DNA from: Akkermansia muciniphila
Lineage (GTDB): Bacteria > Verrucomicrobiota > Verrucomicrobiia > Verrucomicrobiales > Verrucomicrobiaceae
Direction of reading: 5' to 3'
Length of the DNA: 64,000 nt
Assembly (NCBI GenBank): GCA_945882215.1
Contig: CAMCWM010000005.1
Span: 1 to 64,000, forward strand
Program-made: the position numbers and the translations under genes
Shown: piece after piece, positions 51,001-63,618 of the stretch
How the letters are laid out: every line of letters starts with the position of its first letter
Position numbering within the stretch: the first letter of the stretch is position 1
The notes under the pieces: model-generated
Seen by the model: only the letters and a program-made list of their open reading frames with translations
What the model was told of the DNA's origin: nothing
Database searches by the model: none

Positions 51001-53400
51001 GCGACGAACGATTTGAAGGAGCTGGATGCTTCCGCGCTCGACAGCGTGTTCGCCATTGCTCCACCGATGGAGAAGAAGCGCGCACTGCAACATGAGAGCG
51101 CGACGTGGAGCGTGGATGTGGCGCTGACGCGGCAGGCTTCGCGTTATTCGGCGGACGCGGTGCTGCTGGTGCTGGCCTCGGACGCGGGCATTCGTTTGTC
51201 ACAGCAGATCGCGGCTGTGGTGGAGCAGGGAGCGGTGCGCCAGATCAGCGTGCGCCTGCCTGCAACGCTGCCGGAAGCGGTGGTGAGCGGGCCGCTGCTG
51301 CGTGAGACGCGGTCACGCATCGAGGGCAATGAGCGCGTGTATGAATGCTCGTTCCAAACGGAGGTGCTGGATCGTGCGGAGCTGACGTTTGACCACGATC
51401 TGCCGCTTACGGCGGAACTGGACGTGCCGTTTGTGAAAGTGCCGGGCGCAGGCCGCCTCACACGCTGGTTCGCGCTGGACAACGGCTCCGCACGCGAGGC
51501 AAAGATCGCGAATCAAACGGCGCTGGAGGCTGTGGCACGCGAGGCGCTGCCGTATCTGCCGCAAGGGCTCGCGCGCCCGCAATTTTTCCGCGCCACGGGT
51601 GATGGTGCGCTCAAACTCGCCTATCAGCAGCTCACGAGCACGGAGGGCAACGCGGCGCTGGTGACGCTGGCGGATCTGACGACGATTTTGCGCGCGGATG
51701 GCGAGCGCTGGGACATCGCGCAGTATTCGCTGATCAATCGTTCGTTGCAGTTTTTGCCGGTGATTCTGCCGGAGAGCGCGGAATTGATCTCGGTGAGTGT
51801 TTCGGGCGAACCGGTGCGTGCGGACGAGGAAACGCAGGGTGGCAAGCGTGTGCGTTTGATTCCGCTGATTCACACACGGCCGGGGCAGCGGGCGCTGGAG
51901 GTGAAGATGATTTATCGGTTTGCGAAGGAGAAGAACGGACTGAAGTCCGGGACGACTTTGGATGATCCTGAACTCGTCGGTCTGTCGGTGGAACGCACGA
52001 CCTGGACGGTGTGGACGCCGAAGGGCTTCAAGCTGGAGGATTTTGACGGCAACATGACCGAGACCGTCGAGGAAGGCCGCGAGCTGCAACGGCTCGAAGG
52101 AATGTTAAGCGAACTGGGCGAGGTGAACCGGGCCCTGGCGTCGGGGAAACTCGAATATGGCGACGCGGAGGCAGCATACATGGCCGCCAATGAGCTGGCG
52201 CATAAAGTGCAGGAGAAAAAGCGTGTGCTTGCGAGCAAGGTGGGGCAGGGATCGCTGATTCTGTCTGACAGCCGCTATCAGCAAGACCGATCCGTTTTCA
52301 TGACGGAATATGTGCAGCAAGACCAGATGGACAGCGAAGTGAGGCAGCAGCAGCAGCTTTTGAAGGGCAACTGGGACAGCAACTACGCGGGAAAGAACGC
52401 GGAGAGGAAAGGCGGCAAGGATTCCGGGCAGATCGCGCAGGGAAACACGAGCTGGAACTTCAACAAGGTGGCGCCGGCGGAGCAACAACTGCGGCAGGCG
52501 GGCGCGAACACGTTCAGTGGCTCGATCACGACCAACGGCGCACAGTTGTTCAATGACAACGTGGCGGTGGACAACACCTACTTCGCGAATGGGCTGTCAA
52601 TGACACAGCCGCCGCAGGTTGGAACACGCAGCGGCCAGGTTGCCATCAACAATACCGCCATTGATAACCTGCTGACCACGGGCAGTGCCACTGCTGCCAC
52701 ACAGCCGATGGCGGGCAGTGGAGGCATCGTGAAGTTTGGCTCGGGAGCCTTCGCGCTAAGCGGTACCAACACTTATACCGGAGGCACGACGATCAACGGT
52801 GGCACGGTGATGCTGCAAAATGGCACCAGCAACATCAGCTCAAACGCGCGCGGGAACAATCTGAGCCAGACCCAGGTGGACATGCCGCAAAGCCGCCCGA
52901 GCAACGAGACGCTCGGCGCTTTGACGATAAATCGAGGCGCGGCGAACACGACAGCCATTCCACTTCCGGCTGCTGCTCCAGCGATGGGGTCTGATCCGTT
53001 TGGCGCGCCTGCCTCAGCACCGCCCGTGGCAGGCAAACCGGTGGAACCGCCCTCACGGCCCGAGGCCAGGGCCAAGGAAGATCGTGAGCTCGATGGCAAG
53101 GCCGAGGCGTCCAAGCTCGGTCTTGGGGATTTCATTCCAGTGCAATCGGCGGCCGCGCTTCGCCCAACAGGTCGGCGCGCCCTGGAAATCACGCTGCCGA
53201 TGGACGGCACGGCGCATCATTTCTCGAAGCTCAAGGACCATGCGATGCTGCAGGTCGAGATCGAGCGAGTGGGGGATGCGAAAACGGCGGGCCGTGTCGG
53301 TTTCCTCGTCATCGGCCTGCTGCTGTGGCTGGGCGTGTGGTGGATGACGAAACGAAAACAAAAAGCGCGGACGACTTCGTCCGCGCTTCGCAGTGTTTGA
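45085..53400 (+). CDS. Giant fused exported protein, modules 2+3 (about 2771 aa), with STN-like segment and one PATR repeat
   Basis: ATG one nucleotide after the module-1 stop; module-2 start QELWVPTKNLDSVLKEHPNAVMLSPEQYEALI; internal TM block and signal-like segment at about 49.0-49.43 kb; module-3 start HTVIVPYDPKQPLETQKAERFYLGYEEFQRLW; C-terminal TM. Confidence 0.8.
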   Translation: MKTSPSMVLKNLAPASWSAPALWSFAQANERSKAPEGRRTPKRWRVFALTLLHSSFCIAAEPTRQELWVPTKNLDSVLKEHPNAVMLSPEQYEALIRDAGKIKPEDDPATAAPKLIAIEGLRLNGKVEPNAASVKLQGELTLQLPSKEWLSTKIAWPLAMSSVSSEGNVLAYIEKDAKERELIVFAKGPGVAKLHFEAEIPVHLRLRAGEHTLELPDVPFGGVLNLELPAEARLLAGSAHERVENRIKVAFDHRGYDDNESQISRNVARAFRVRWIEAPPQIAPQPSRYSETAQAVFTVTESNVEALITFGLRQQGGDARETVVTLRLAGKDTQVTDVTGTAVRSWKQENEQLSVTLERDGGMHDITVGLRRAINSAAEAGELPVLALNPPLRAVARLHLAPDLDFLDLVGAKQTQLDVFEFQLGVDQPRLVLRTSKPRLESDVDVVVKLDKDSVQIERKIMLRSDRPVNEIKLTLPAGEEFNAILSKPVGAGQAASISNVATLNTAQQQERLVTPNIISQPIFSQRIITPGNGNAVPAGSPFLMTWRRVGQTIAILPAQPLSPLNPLEFSLTSRLKLTKAWKGPRTPETVTVEHLQIPEAVKVAGYTALDFDDAWRVALKEAKGLEDRDARLTPVKGRMAWFGLREHALTFEVERAEAVFSTEVTAYALPRARTIEIEGQFALDISGAPLRSFQVKLPVESAKLLRVTSPLVGEQQLDEKNGVWTFTLRQESKGRQNVRWRMSLPATSTNAAEVMEKNVPITATLPHLELPQSRRFAGTWVIEANTDTQLSTKMQSMQPLDVLRVPAVAEYQPRHRITSAFTYGAGENALTITAQRHAHSELAALVVNRMSLISVLGIDGHSLHEATLDLSHSGEQFVSLHLPKDAELLSTSSGGQAVKPVRGVEDALAIPLPVGSANAPHTEVRVQFRQNGTPWDRSGTQKLEPVRIVGNVPVLSTDWAVHAPAAFGYGKVDTTLEQWGVIQTPVLTDLSSYWKFWSWLHAMKTSGAGDPPKLSNAPEEVRSYYQAAANHQRAKMLAQVDEKWEEKTAVTAEAMPAAPADPFAAGGAERNGSAMLAAPKTVAQMQKMDRIILPRVQFQEATIEEAIEFLRTKSRDLDTSSPGGGGVNLILPNFDSPPSARISLDLKDVPLSEALRYVTELAQMKYKVESNAVRIMPLTENASQMYTRTFKVPPDFLVSGGDIGAAAAPADPFAAGAPATGQKTARQILEAQGITFPEGAGVSFTPTTSMLVVRNTQPNLDLVEASVESLSPGKASDSRRLYESIDEMRFKSGLIPLDVVLPETGRLLRFHGAQPPVVLALHYTSWSQQIVRAVLAMALGLALFWRYGRKQPWFMTLLVVVLAAWGAPLLFEGTWLALSNAVAFGWLCALALHVLGRLFSFIRPREAKGEGQRAESLMSRVRSLRSFVIRHSAFVILFALSPSLFAQDPPTADPAAHTVIVPYDPKQPLETQKAERFYLGYEEFQRLWKTAKENRRSLAAETDATQHAVIHSALYQGRIEERGLVLEARITATTRGQWSKLLLPYAQVVGGKDGTKALVGEVRVNGKAAALNDNWLTLENPGPHAIELTATLPLARDWNDLTLRLPPSLAGMLALRTPKSDGWLRVNETAASTVEEQAEGRLFTQTLGTHREVRLQRSARGLERGEGPVPAANVRGILTLRELEPEDVDALIEYEFPGAVRRTLEFAVEEKNGLEIGAMNVYTMIPGAGEVRVPTMTTMTRREGGKLIFTVTLRHEVSHGAILKLTKATRFLNAAGTRTLPLIQPLAQRVKQEMAVLHDETMKVQVSGGTAQRSTNMDRGSLLDAGRWQWSGGQAPTYEVTPAAMFAEADVSYVFQLSEQKAELLAALTLMRKSGVWSRAVIGLPPEYEVQAVQGPAVLAWQHEGTQLYLQLNPNLAVMEARIVVHLARVSPQAVTSWKLEPLKLESYEKVGGKALIVAHAANEVKLPDLTATNDLKELDASALDSVFAIAPPMEKKRALQHESATWSVDVALTRQASRYSADAVLLVLASDAGIRLSQQIAAVVEQGAVRQISVRLPATLPEAVVSGPLLRETRSRIEGNERVYECSFQTEVLDRAELTFDHDLPLTAELDVPFVKVPGAGRLTRWFALDNGSAREAKIANQTALEAVAREALPYLPQGLARPQFFRATGDGALKLAYQQLTSTEGNAALVTLADLTTILRADGERWDIAQYSLINRSLQFLPVILPESAELISVSVSGEPVRADEETQGGKRVRLIPLIHTRPGQRALEVKMIYRFAKEKNGLKSGTTLDDPELVGLSVERTTWTVWTPKGFKLEDFDGNMTETVEEGRELQRLEGMLSELGEVNRALASGKLEYGDAEAAYMAANELAHKVQEKKRVLASKVGQGSLILSDSRYQQDRSVFMTEYVQQDQMDSEVRQQQQLLKGNWDSNYAGKNAERKGGKDSGQIAQGNTSWNFNKVAPAEQQLRQAGANTFSGSITTNGAQLFNDNVAVDNTYFANGLSMTQPPQVGTRSGQVAINNTAIDNLLTTGSATAATQPMAGSGGIVKFGSGAFALSGTNTYTGGTTINGGTVMLQNGTSNISSNARGNNLSQTQVDMPQSRPSNETLGALTINRGAANTTAIPLPAAAPAMGSDPFGAPASAPPVAGKPVEPPSRPEARAKEDRELDGKAEASKLGLGDFIPVQSAAALRPTGRRALEITLPMDGTAHHFSKLKDHAMLQVEIERVGDAKTAGRVGFLVIGLLLWLGVWWMTKRKQKARTTSSALRSV
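45120..45220. repeat. About 100-bp imperfect hairpin element in the signal-peptide region of the giant ORF
   Basis: Left arm CGCGCCAGCGTCCTGGAGCGCTCCAGCCCTCTGGAGCTTTGCG; reverse complement of right arm CGCGCCAGCGTTTTGGAGTGCGCCGGCCCTCCGGCGCTTTCG; about 35/42 positions match. Confidence 0.85.
49306..49424. repeat. GTCATTCGTCATTC-type palindromic element at the module 2/3 junction
   Basis: GCGAAGGGCGAAGGGC (left) and GCCCTTAGCCCTTCGC (right) are inverted with one mismatch, flanking TTCGTCATTCGTCATTCTGCATTCGTCATTC; in frame (SFVIRHSAFVI). Confidence 0.75.
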
Positions 53401-53443
53401 GGTGGGTGATGGCTTGCGGATGTGGGGATACGCACTCCGCAGT

Positions 53444-54949
53444 TCACGCCTTGGCCTTCTTTTTCTCCTTGCCCGCAGCTTTGGGCCGCTCTGGTGGGCT
53501 AAGCGGCTCGGGAGCGGCCTCCGGCGGGAACTGGATGAGCGGGAAGGGATTGGCCTGGGGCTCCATGGCATACTCGCGATCTTTGAGGATGCCGGGCTGC
53601 GGGACGGGGTATTTGCCCTTCGCGTCGGCGATGATGGGAGCGGGGCCGTCGAGCGTGAGCTTGTCCACGCCTGGGGCGAACTCGAAGGCGCTGTTGATGT
53701 AATCGTTGTAGCGGATGACCTGGCCGGTGTGCGCGGCGGCACGGCCCATGGCGGTGGTGACGCTGGACTTGATGCCGCGCTCAACTTCGTTGTAGGGCTT
53801 GTCCTTGACGATGGCCTCGATGAGATCCTGCCACTCCAGGTCATACGGATTCGGCTCGGGCTGCTTGCCGCGCCAGATGATGTTCGCGCGCTGCATGTTC
53901 TGGCTGTTGAAGGTCATCGCCTTGGACGGGAAATGGCCGGCGGTGGAGACGATGGCGCTGCCTTTGGTGCCATGCACCTGCGTGGCAAACTGGTTGTGCG
54001 TGCCGATGGCGGTGCGGCCTTCGAGGAAGAGCTTGGCGCCGTCCTTGAAGGTGTATTCGCAACTGTAATGGTCGAAGTTTTGATCGATGTAATCGCCCCG
54101 GTCTGTGCGGCCGCCGCTGGCTTGGACCTCGACGGGCCAGTCGTTCTTCATCCAGCAGGCTTCGTCGATGTTGTGGATGTTGAAGTCGCTGAAGCCGCCG
54201 CCGCTGGCCCAGAGGAAGCTGTGGAAGCGCTGAATCTGCCACTGCAGCTCGCTTGGATCGACGTTTGGATCACGCGGCAGTGAGAAGGCGGAGCCGACGG
54301 GGCCTTGCATGCGGTAGGCGCGCATGAGCAGCAGCTTGCCGATCTCGCCATCCTGGATGCGATTGAAAAGTTCGCCACGCACGCGGCAGTGGCGGCACAT
54401 GAGGCCGACGCCGACCTTCAGATTCTTCTTCTTCGCCTCTTCGTTCAAAGCGAGCAGACGGCGGGCGGTGGGGCCGTCCGTGCAGATCGGCTTTTCCATG
54501 AACACGTTCACGCCTTTGTCGATGGCATACTTGTAATGCACCCAGCGGAAGGCCACCGGTGTGGTGAAGATGGCCACGTCACCTTTGCGCAGGCTGTCGA
54601 TGGCGTTCTTGTAGGCGTCAAAGCCGATGAATTTCGCGTCTTCGGACACGGACATGCGGTCGGGGTGCTTCGCGCTGAGCGCTTCAAAGCTGCCCTTCAG
54701 GCGCTTGTCGGAAACGTCCGCCATCGCCACGAGGCGCGTCACGCGCTCCTTGATGTTCATCGCATTGCTCGCGGCACCAGTGCCACGACCGCCGCAGCCG
54801 ATCAGGGCCGTGCGAATTTCATCGCTGCCGGCGGCATGAACATACGGGATGCTGATGCCGGAGAGCACGGAGAGGCCGGCGGCCGTCTTGGTGGTGGTTT
54901 TGAGAAATTCGCGACGTGACGCGGAGGCAGGGTCAGAGGTGTTGTTCAT
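53444..54949 (-). CDS. Gfo/Idh/MocA-family oxidoreductase with Tat-like signal
   Basis: ASRREFLKTTTKTAAGLSVLSG; RTALIGCGGRGTGAASNAM; VNVFMEKPICTDGPTARRLLAL. Confidence 0.92.
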   Translation of the reverse strand: MNNTSDPASASRREFLKTTTKTAAGLSVLSGISIPYVHAAGSDEIRTALIGCGGRGTGAASNAMNIKERVTRLVAMADVSDKRLKGSFEALSAKHPDRMSVSEDAKFIGFDAYKNAIDSLRKGDVAIFTTPVAFRWVHYKYAIDKGVNVFMEKPICTDGPTARRLLALNEEAKKKNLKVGVGLMCRHCRVRGELFNRIQDGEIGKLLLMRAYRMQGPVGSAFSLPRDPNVDPSELQWQIQRFHSFLWASGGGFSDFNIHNIDEACWMKNDWPVEVQASGGRTDRGDYIDQNFDHYSCEYTFKDGAKLFLEGRTAIGTHNQFATQVHGTKGSAIVSTAGHFPSKAMTFNSQNMQRANIIWRGKQPEPNPYDLEWQDLIEAIVKDKPYNEVERGIKSSVTTAMGRAAAHTGQVIRYNDYINSAFEFAPGVDKLTLDGPAPIIADAKGKYPVPQPGILKDREYAMEPQANPFPLIQFPPEAAPEPLSPPERPKAAGKEKKKAKA

Positions 54950-55025
54950 GAGGAGCGCTCATGTACGTTACCGATGCCTTGGAGCTTGCCGAAGAATCTT
55001 CACCTCTGCCGGATCAAGACTGGCA

Positions 55026-55460
55026 TCAGCCCAGCAGGCCGCCGCGGGAGGAGATTTCTGAAAACGCCCGTGCCAAAGCATTGTTCAGCTCGTGCAGCGT
55101 GGTCTGTTCGAGCTGCGGATCGAGTGTGGTCGTCAAGGTGGGTGGCAGGATGATCGCCTGATGCACGGTGCGGATGCTGTTCGCTGCCGGGGGTGGTTCT
55201 GGATCTTGGGGAGGAGTCACGGGCCGCGGCGCTTCAAACAAAGTCGCCACGGAAGGGCTGAAGACCGGTTGTTCGGACTCCTGCATGGCCGTGCGAAGCT
55301 GGTGCAGGCTGGCGAGCTGGGTGTCGAGTTGGGTGTTGAACCAATCGCGCGTGCGTTGGATGTCGTCCACGAGTGCCGCCAGTTCATGAGCGAACTGATC
55401 TCCAGAGCGGGCAGGCAAACTGGAGGAAGGCAGGGCGGCGGTGAGAGGACGTGAACTCAT
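55026..55460 (-). CDS. Hypothetical protein (144 aa)
   Basis: Complete ORF MSSRPLTAALPSSSLPARSGDQFAHELAALVDDIQRTRDWFNTQLDTQLASLHQL...; no family recognised. Confidence 0.5.
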   Translation of the reverse strand: MSSRPLTAALPSSSLPARSGDQFAHELAALVDDIQRTRDWFNTQLDTQLASLHQLRTAMQESEQPVFSPSVATLFEAPRPVTPPQDPEPPPAANSIRTVHQAIILPPTLTTTLDPQLEQTTLHELNNALARAFSEISSRGGLLG

Positions 55461-55599
55461 GCGAGGCCAAATCTATTAAAAATTCCATAAACAATCAAGC
55501 CCTCTTCACTCTCAACGCCATGTTATTTCAAAATTTCCAGAATAAGTCCGTTCAAATTTCAAGACAGACCCAACCACAGCCAAAGTCCTGATTCGAGCT

Positions 55600-56964
55600 T
55601 CACTTCGCCTTTTTCTTCCCCTTCCCCGGCCGCTTCTGGACCAGCGGCCAGTCGGGATCGGGGGTGCGGGAAGACTGCATGAGAGCCTCCGCTTTGGCGA
55701 CGAGATCAGGCTTGTCTTTGGCGAGGTCATTGGACTCTGCGGCATCGGTTTGGAGGTCGTAGAGTTCGATGGGCTTCTCAGGGCCTTGGCGGACGGCCTT
55801 CCAGTGGTCAAAGCGCACGGCCTGGAGCGAGGCACCTTCGTGCAGTTCCCAGTAAAAGTGATCGCGTTTGGGCGCGGGGCCGCCTTTGAGGAAGGAAACC
55901 AAGGAGAGGCCGTCGGTTTTGCATTCGGCAGGAATCGGAGCCCCGGCGAGTTCGGCGGCAGTGGGCAGGAAATCCCAGAAAGCCCACGGTTCATCGCTGA
56001 CCCGGCCCGCAGGCACCTTGCCAGGCCAGCGTGCCAGCGCTGCCTGGCGCAGCGCACCCTCATACAGGCCGCGCTTGAAGCCGCGCAGGCCGTTGGACGC
56101 CTGCTCAAACAGGCTGCCGACCTCGGACTTCGGATCGAAGGAGGAGCCGTTGTCACCAGAGAGCATGACGAGCGTGTTTTCGTCGAGCTTGAGTTCTTTG
56201 AGCAGGTCGAGCAGGCGTCCGACATCGCTGTCGAGCCGGGTGACCTGCGCGGCGTAGGATTTCTGGGTGAGCGTCCAGTTCTCCTTCGCGTAGATGCCGA
56301 GGTCGTCGATCTCGTGGTTGCCGTGCGGCAGCGTGATCGAGTAGTAGAGGAAAAACGGCCGGTCCTTGTTCGTGCGCACAAATTTCAGCGTCTCATCGGC
56401 GATCAAGCTCTGCGCGTAGGTCTTGCCGATGCCCTTGCCCGTGTTGCCTGGCAGTTCAAAGCGTTGGTCATCGTTGTAGAGATAGGTCGGGAAGTAGCTG
56501 TGCGCGTGGCGCTGACAGTTGTAGCCGAAGAAGTGGTCAAAGCCGAGCTTCAACGGACTCCCGGTCGTGTCGAACATGCCCATGCCCCACTTGCCGCAGC
56601 AGGCCGTCGCGTAACCGGCATCCTTCAGGATCTTCGCCACGGTGATTGTGCCCGCAGGCAGCGGCTTCTGGCCTTCCGGCTGGATTTCACGATTGGCGCG
56701 GATCGGGCAGTGACCGCTGTGCAGACCGGTCATCAGCACCGAACGCGAAGGTGCGCAGACGCTTGTGCCACAGTAGCCTTGAAGGTAACGCGTGCCTTCC
56801 TTCGCCATGCGGTCGAGATTTGGTGTCTTGATCAGCTTCTGCCCGTAGCAGCCGAGATCACCCTGCGCGAGATCGTCGCTGAGAATGAAGATGATGTTTG
56901 GTTTATCGGCGGCGATGGCAAAACTCGCGAACGCGAGAAGGAAAAGGACAGTGCGGCGGATCAT
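55600..56964 (-). CDS. Sulfatase (arylsulfatase A-like)
   Basis: Signal peptide [41 protein letters not shown]; sulfatase signature [15 protein letters not shown] (C-x-P-S-R). Confidence 0.95.
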   Translation of the reverse strand: MIRRTVLFLLAFASFAIAADKPNIIFILSDDLAQGDLGCYGQKLIKTPNLDRMAKEGTRYLQGYCGTSVCAPSRSVLMTGLHSGHCPIRANREIQPEGQKPLPAGTITVAKILKDAGYATACCGKWGMGMFDTTGSPLKLGFDHFFGYNCQRHAHSYFPTYLYNDDQRFELPGNTGKGIGKTYAQSLIADETLKFVRTNKDRPFFLYYSITLPHGNHEIDDLGIYAKENWTLTQKSYAAQVTRLDSDVGRLLDLLKELKLDENTLVMLSGDNGSSFDPKSEVGSLFEQASNGLRGFKRGLYEGALRQAALARWPGKVPAGRVSDEPWAFWDFLPTAAELAGAPIPAECKTDGLSLVSFLKGGPAPKRDHFYWELHEGASLQAVRFDHWKAVRQGPEKPIELYDLQTDAAESNDLAKDKPDLVAKAEALMQSSRTPDPDWPLVQKRPGKGKKKAK

Positions 56965-57123
56965 GGGCCGATGAGAACGATGCCGGGGCGCTGATCTTGA
57001 CTTCATTCGTCCTCACCGCGTTCCAAGGGCACAAAAAAGCGGCCCGGAATTGCTTCCGGGCCGCGTGGAGGTTTTGGGTTTTGATTCGCGATGCGGGTTG
57101 GGACACATCGCGGTCAAAAGGCA

Positions 57124-58752
<1,629 letters not shown>

Positions 58753-58786
58753 TTAAGTGGTGAGTTAGGGGGTGAGGGGGGATGAA

Positions 58787-59083
58787 TTAGGAGATGATGC
58801 CGAGGATGTCGGTTTCGTTGATGATGAGGACATCGTCGCCATTGAGCTTCACTTCCGTGCCGCCGTATTTGGAGATGAGGACTTTGTCGCCCTTCTTCAC
58901 GGTGAAGAGGGTGGACACGTCTTTGCCTTCGTCGTCTTTGCCGGTGCCGAGTGCGAGCACTTCAGCTTCCTGCGGTTTTTCTTTGGCGGTGTCGGGGAGG
59001 AAGATGCCGCCGGCGGTCTTTTCTTCGCTGTTGGAGCGCTTCACGAGGACGCGACGTCCGAGCGGGGTGATGGAGGTAGCCAT
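58787..59083 (-). CDS. groS: Co-chaperonin GroES
   Basis: [42 protein letters not shown]...[30 protein letters not shown]. Confidence 0.97.
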   Translation of the reverse strand: MATSITPLGRRVLVKRSNSEEKTAGGIFLPDTAKEKPQEAEVLALGTGKDDEGKDVSTLFTVKKGDKVLISKYGGTEVKLNGDDVLIINETDILGIIS

Positions 59084-59228
59084 AGTTGGTCTGGTTTGTG
59101 CTTTGAGGGTTGTGGTTCTGGTTTGGTTTCGGGTTGTCTGCCCGGCCTGCTGTCACACGGGTTGGTGTGTCGGCTGGCCGGGCGGAAAGGGGATGCTAGG
59201 GAAGAAAATCGGGGTGTTGGAGGGAGCG

Positions 59229-59430
59229 GGAATGACGAAATCCGAAGGACGAATGACGAGCCGAGCGAAGCGAGACAGACGACCGAAGGGAGCCCGAAGG
59301 GGAGCGAAGCGAATCAACGAATGCCGAAACCCAAAGCACGAATGAGGTGCGGCTTGGTGGCTTCGGTAGTTGTTCGGTATTCGTCATTGGGAGTTCGTTC
59401 GTCATTCTAAAATTCGGGATTCGTCATTCC
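59229..59430. repeat. Non-coding GTCATTC-type inverted-repeat element (about 202 bp)
   Basis: Ends GGAATGACGAAATCCGAA and (reverse complement of right end) GGAATGACGAATCCCGAA; 2 mismatches in 18; interior rich in GAATGACGA/TCGTCATTC. Confidence 0.75.
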
Positions 59431-59437
59431 GCCGCAG

Positions 59438-60052
59438 TCAGTCAGGTTGTTCAGTCTTGGGTGTCGTAGCGGCGGCGGGATTGGGAACGATGGACACGCC
59501 ATTGGGAGCGCGGTCAAGGCCGCCGAAACTGATATCGGGCGCGGCCTCGCCGATTTCGCTGACGAGAAAGGCCACGAGCTGGTTCGGGTCTTCGGAGAGC
59601 GCGGCCTGCAGCATGCGGGAGGTGCGGGCCGGGGTGTAGTTTTTCATGTCGAGGTCGAGCTTCGCCGCACCTTCGAGTCCTTTGATCTGCGCGGCGAGAT
59701 CGACGCTGCCGTTGATGCGGGCTTGCAGCGCCATGTCCTGCGCGAGCTTGCCCAGCAGATTGCGCAGCTTCGTGCTCACCTCGGGCACGTTGAGGAGATC
59801 GGTGGCGGTTTTGCCGGGGTATTTGGCGATGATGCTGTCTGCCTCGCGCTGCAAGTCATTGGCGCTGGCCACCACAGGCGCTGGAGCGGTGCCGGCAAGC
59901 GCATTGGCGATCTCCGTCTCGATGCGTGCCTCGGAAACGGCCACAGGCTGCGGCGCGGCGGGCGTTTCGGCGGCTTTGGCAGGTTTGGGAGTCGATTTGC
60001 CGCAGGAGGCGAGTGCCAGCGCCGCGACGATGAGGAGTGCGGATGTTTTCAT
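59438..60052 (-). CDS. Hypothetical lipoprotein
   Basis: MKTSALLIVAALALASCGKSTPKPAKAAETPAAPQ: lipobox LASC; ATGA overlap with the upstream gene. Confidence 0.7.
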   Translation of the reverse strand: MKTSALLIVAALALASCGKSTPKPAKAAETPAAPQPVAVSEARIETEIANALAGTAPAPVVASANDLQREADSIIAKYPGKTATDLLNVPEVSTKLRNLLGKLAQDMALQARINGSVDLAAQIKGLEGAAKLDLDMKNYTPARTSRMLQAALSEDPNQLVAFLVSEIGEAAPDISFGGLDRAPNGVSIVPNPAAATTPKTEQPD

Positions 60053-60624
60053 GCGGCGCGAGGGGCGAGAGCGGCGTTGGAGATTTCGCGCAGGGCCGCT
60101 CTCACGGCCTGCTCGAAGGTTTGGAAGGATTCGTACTGCGGCTGAACGCTGGGCCGAAACTCGGCGGTGTTTTCCAGGCGGCCCTGCACGAACCACTGGT
60201 CGTTGCCGTGATTTTCGATCAGCGACTTCAAGTAGTGGATCTCCAGCCGCTTGTTCGTGATCTGGTCATTGGTGTCTGCGCTCTGGTTGGTGAACTCCAT
60301 GAGCGGCTGGCGGCACAGCAGGATGCCGTAAGCCTTGTTCGGGGCCAGGGAGCAGGTCACGGAATACTTCGCCTGCGAATCCATCAGCGTGTGGGAAGGA
60401 TCGGTGCAACTGATCGCCAGCTCGGTTTGATCCAGCCGGGCGCTCGCGCCCATCGGATCACGCTTGATGCGGAAGCCCTCGGTCTCGGTCAGCGATGTGA
60501 AGCATTCGACGATCTGGTTCAAGAAACGACGGCGCATCGCCAGCAGGAGCTCGTCATAACGATGGAGGAGGCCCTTGGCCTCTCCATCGAGTGCTGACAG
60601 TTCCTTGAGCGCCTCCAAACTCAT
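60049..60624 (-). CDS. Hypothetical protein (191 aa)
   Basis: MSLEALKELSALDGEAKGLLHRYDELLLAMRRRFLNQIVECFTSLTETEGF...; overlaps the lipoprotein start by 4 bp. Confidence 0.65.
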   Translation of the reverse strand: MSLEALKELSALDGEAKGLLHRYDELLLAMRRRFLNQIVECFTSLTETEGFRIKRDPMGASARLDQTELAISCTDPSHTLMDSQAKYSVTCSLAPNKAYGILLCRQPLMEFTNQSADTNDQITNKRLEIHYLKSLIENHGNDQWFVQGRLENTAEFRPSVQPQYESFQTFEQAVRAALREISNAALAPRAA

Positions 60625-60752
60625 CGTGAAATTGGGGTTGAGGTGAAGAGCACCGATGATTCGTTTGCAGAAAGGAGGCTGGAATGCCGACGATTCGTCG
60701 GCATCCCATAAGCTTCACCCTCTGTCGTCATTCTTGGCATTTTCGGCAGCGA

Positions 60753-63005
<2,253 letters not shown>

Positions 63006-63070
63006 TCACAATCTGTTTGCCGCTCCATCGCACGGGGCGTATTTCTCACGGCTCTCTCACCCCACGTCCC

Positions 63071-63607
63071 ATGGTCGCCCCTGCTGAATCCACCGTTGCT
63101 GCTTACGATTCGAAGATCGAAGGCAATATCATCTTCACCAAGATGGATGCCGCCATCAACTGGATGCGCAAGAACTCCATGTGGCCCATGCCGATGGGCC
63201 TGGCCTGCTGTGCGATCGAAATGATGGCCGCCGCGTGCAGCCGCTATGATTTGAGCCGCTTCGGGGCCGAAGTGATGCGTTTCTCCCCTCGTCAGGCCGA
63301 TGTGATGATCGTGGCCGGTACCGTGACTTATAAAATGGCTCTCGCCGTGAAGCGCGTGTGGGACCAGATGCCTGAGCCGAAGTGGTGCATCGCCATGGGT
63401 GCTTGCGCTAGCAGCGGTGGCATGTATCGCAGCTACGCCGTGCTCCAGGGCATCGACCAGCTCATTCCCGTGGACGTTTACATCTCCGGCTGCCCGCCGC
63501 GTCCCGAAGCACTGCTCGAAGGCATGATGCGCCTCCAGCGCAAGATCGAAACCGAGCACTCCTTCGTCGAGCAGAAGAAGGAGCTCATCGCCGAACTGAC
63601 CGCTTAA
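63071..63607 (+). CDS. nuoB: NADH-quinone oxidoreductase subunit B
   Basis: [75 protein letters not shown]-type end. Confidence 0.96.
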   Translation: MVAPAESTVAAYDSKIEGNIIFTKMDAAINWMRKNSMWPMPMGLACCAIEMMAAACSRYDLSRFGAEVMRFSPRQADVMIVAGTVTYKMALAVKRVWDQMPEPKWCIAMGACASSGGMYRSYAVLQGIDQLIPVDVYISGCPPRPEALLEGMMRLQRKIETEHSFVEQKKELIAELTA

Positions 63608-63618
63608 TTTTTACGACC

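Noticed and set aside
49060-51093. 677-aa minus-strand ORF inside the giant gene
   Set aside because: Arg/His/Gln-rich shadow translation of the giant + strand ORF.
59084-59228. CIRCE/HrcA operator upstream of groES
   Set aside because: No TTAGCACTC-N9-GAGTGCTAA or close variant could be seen between groES and the repeat element.
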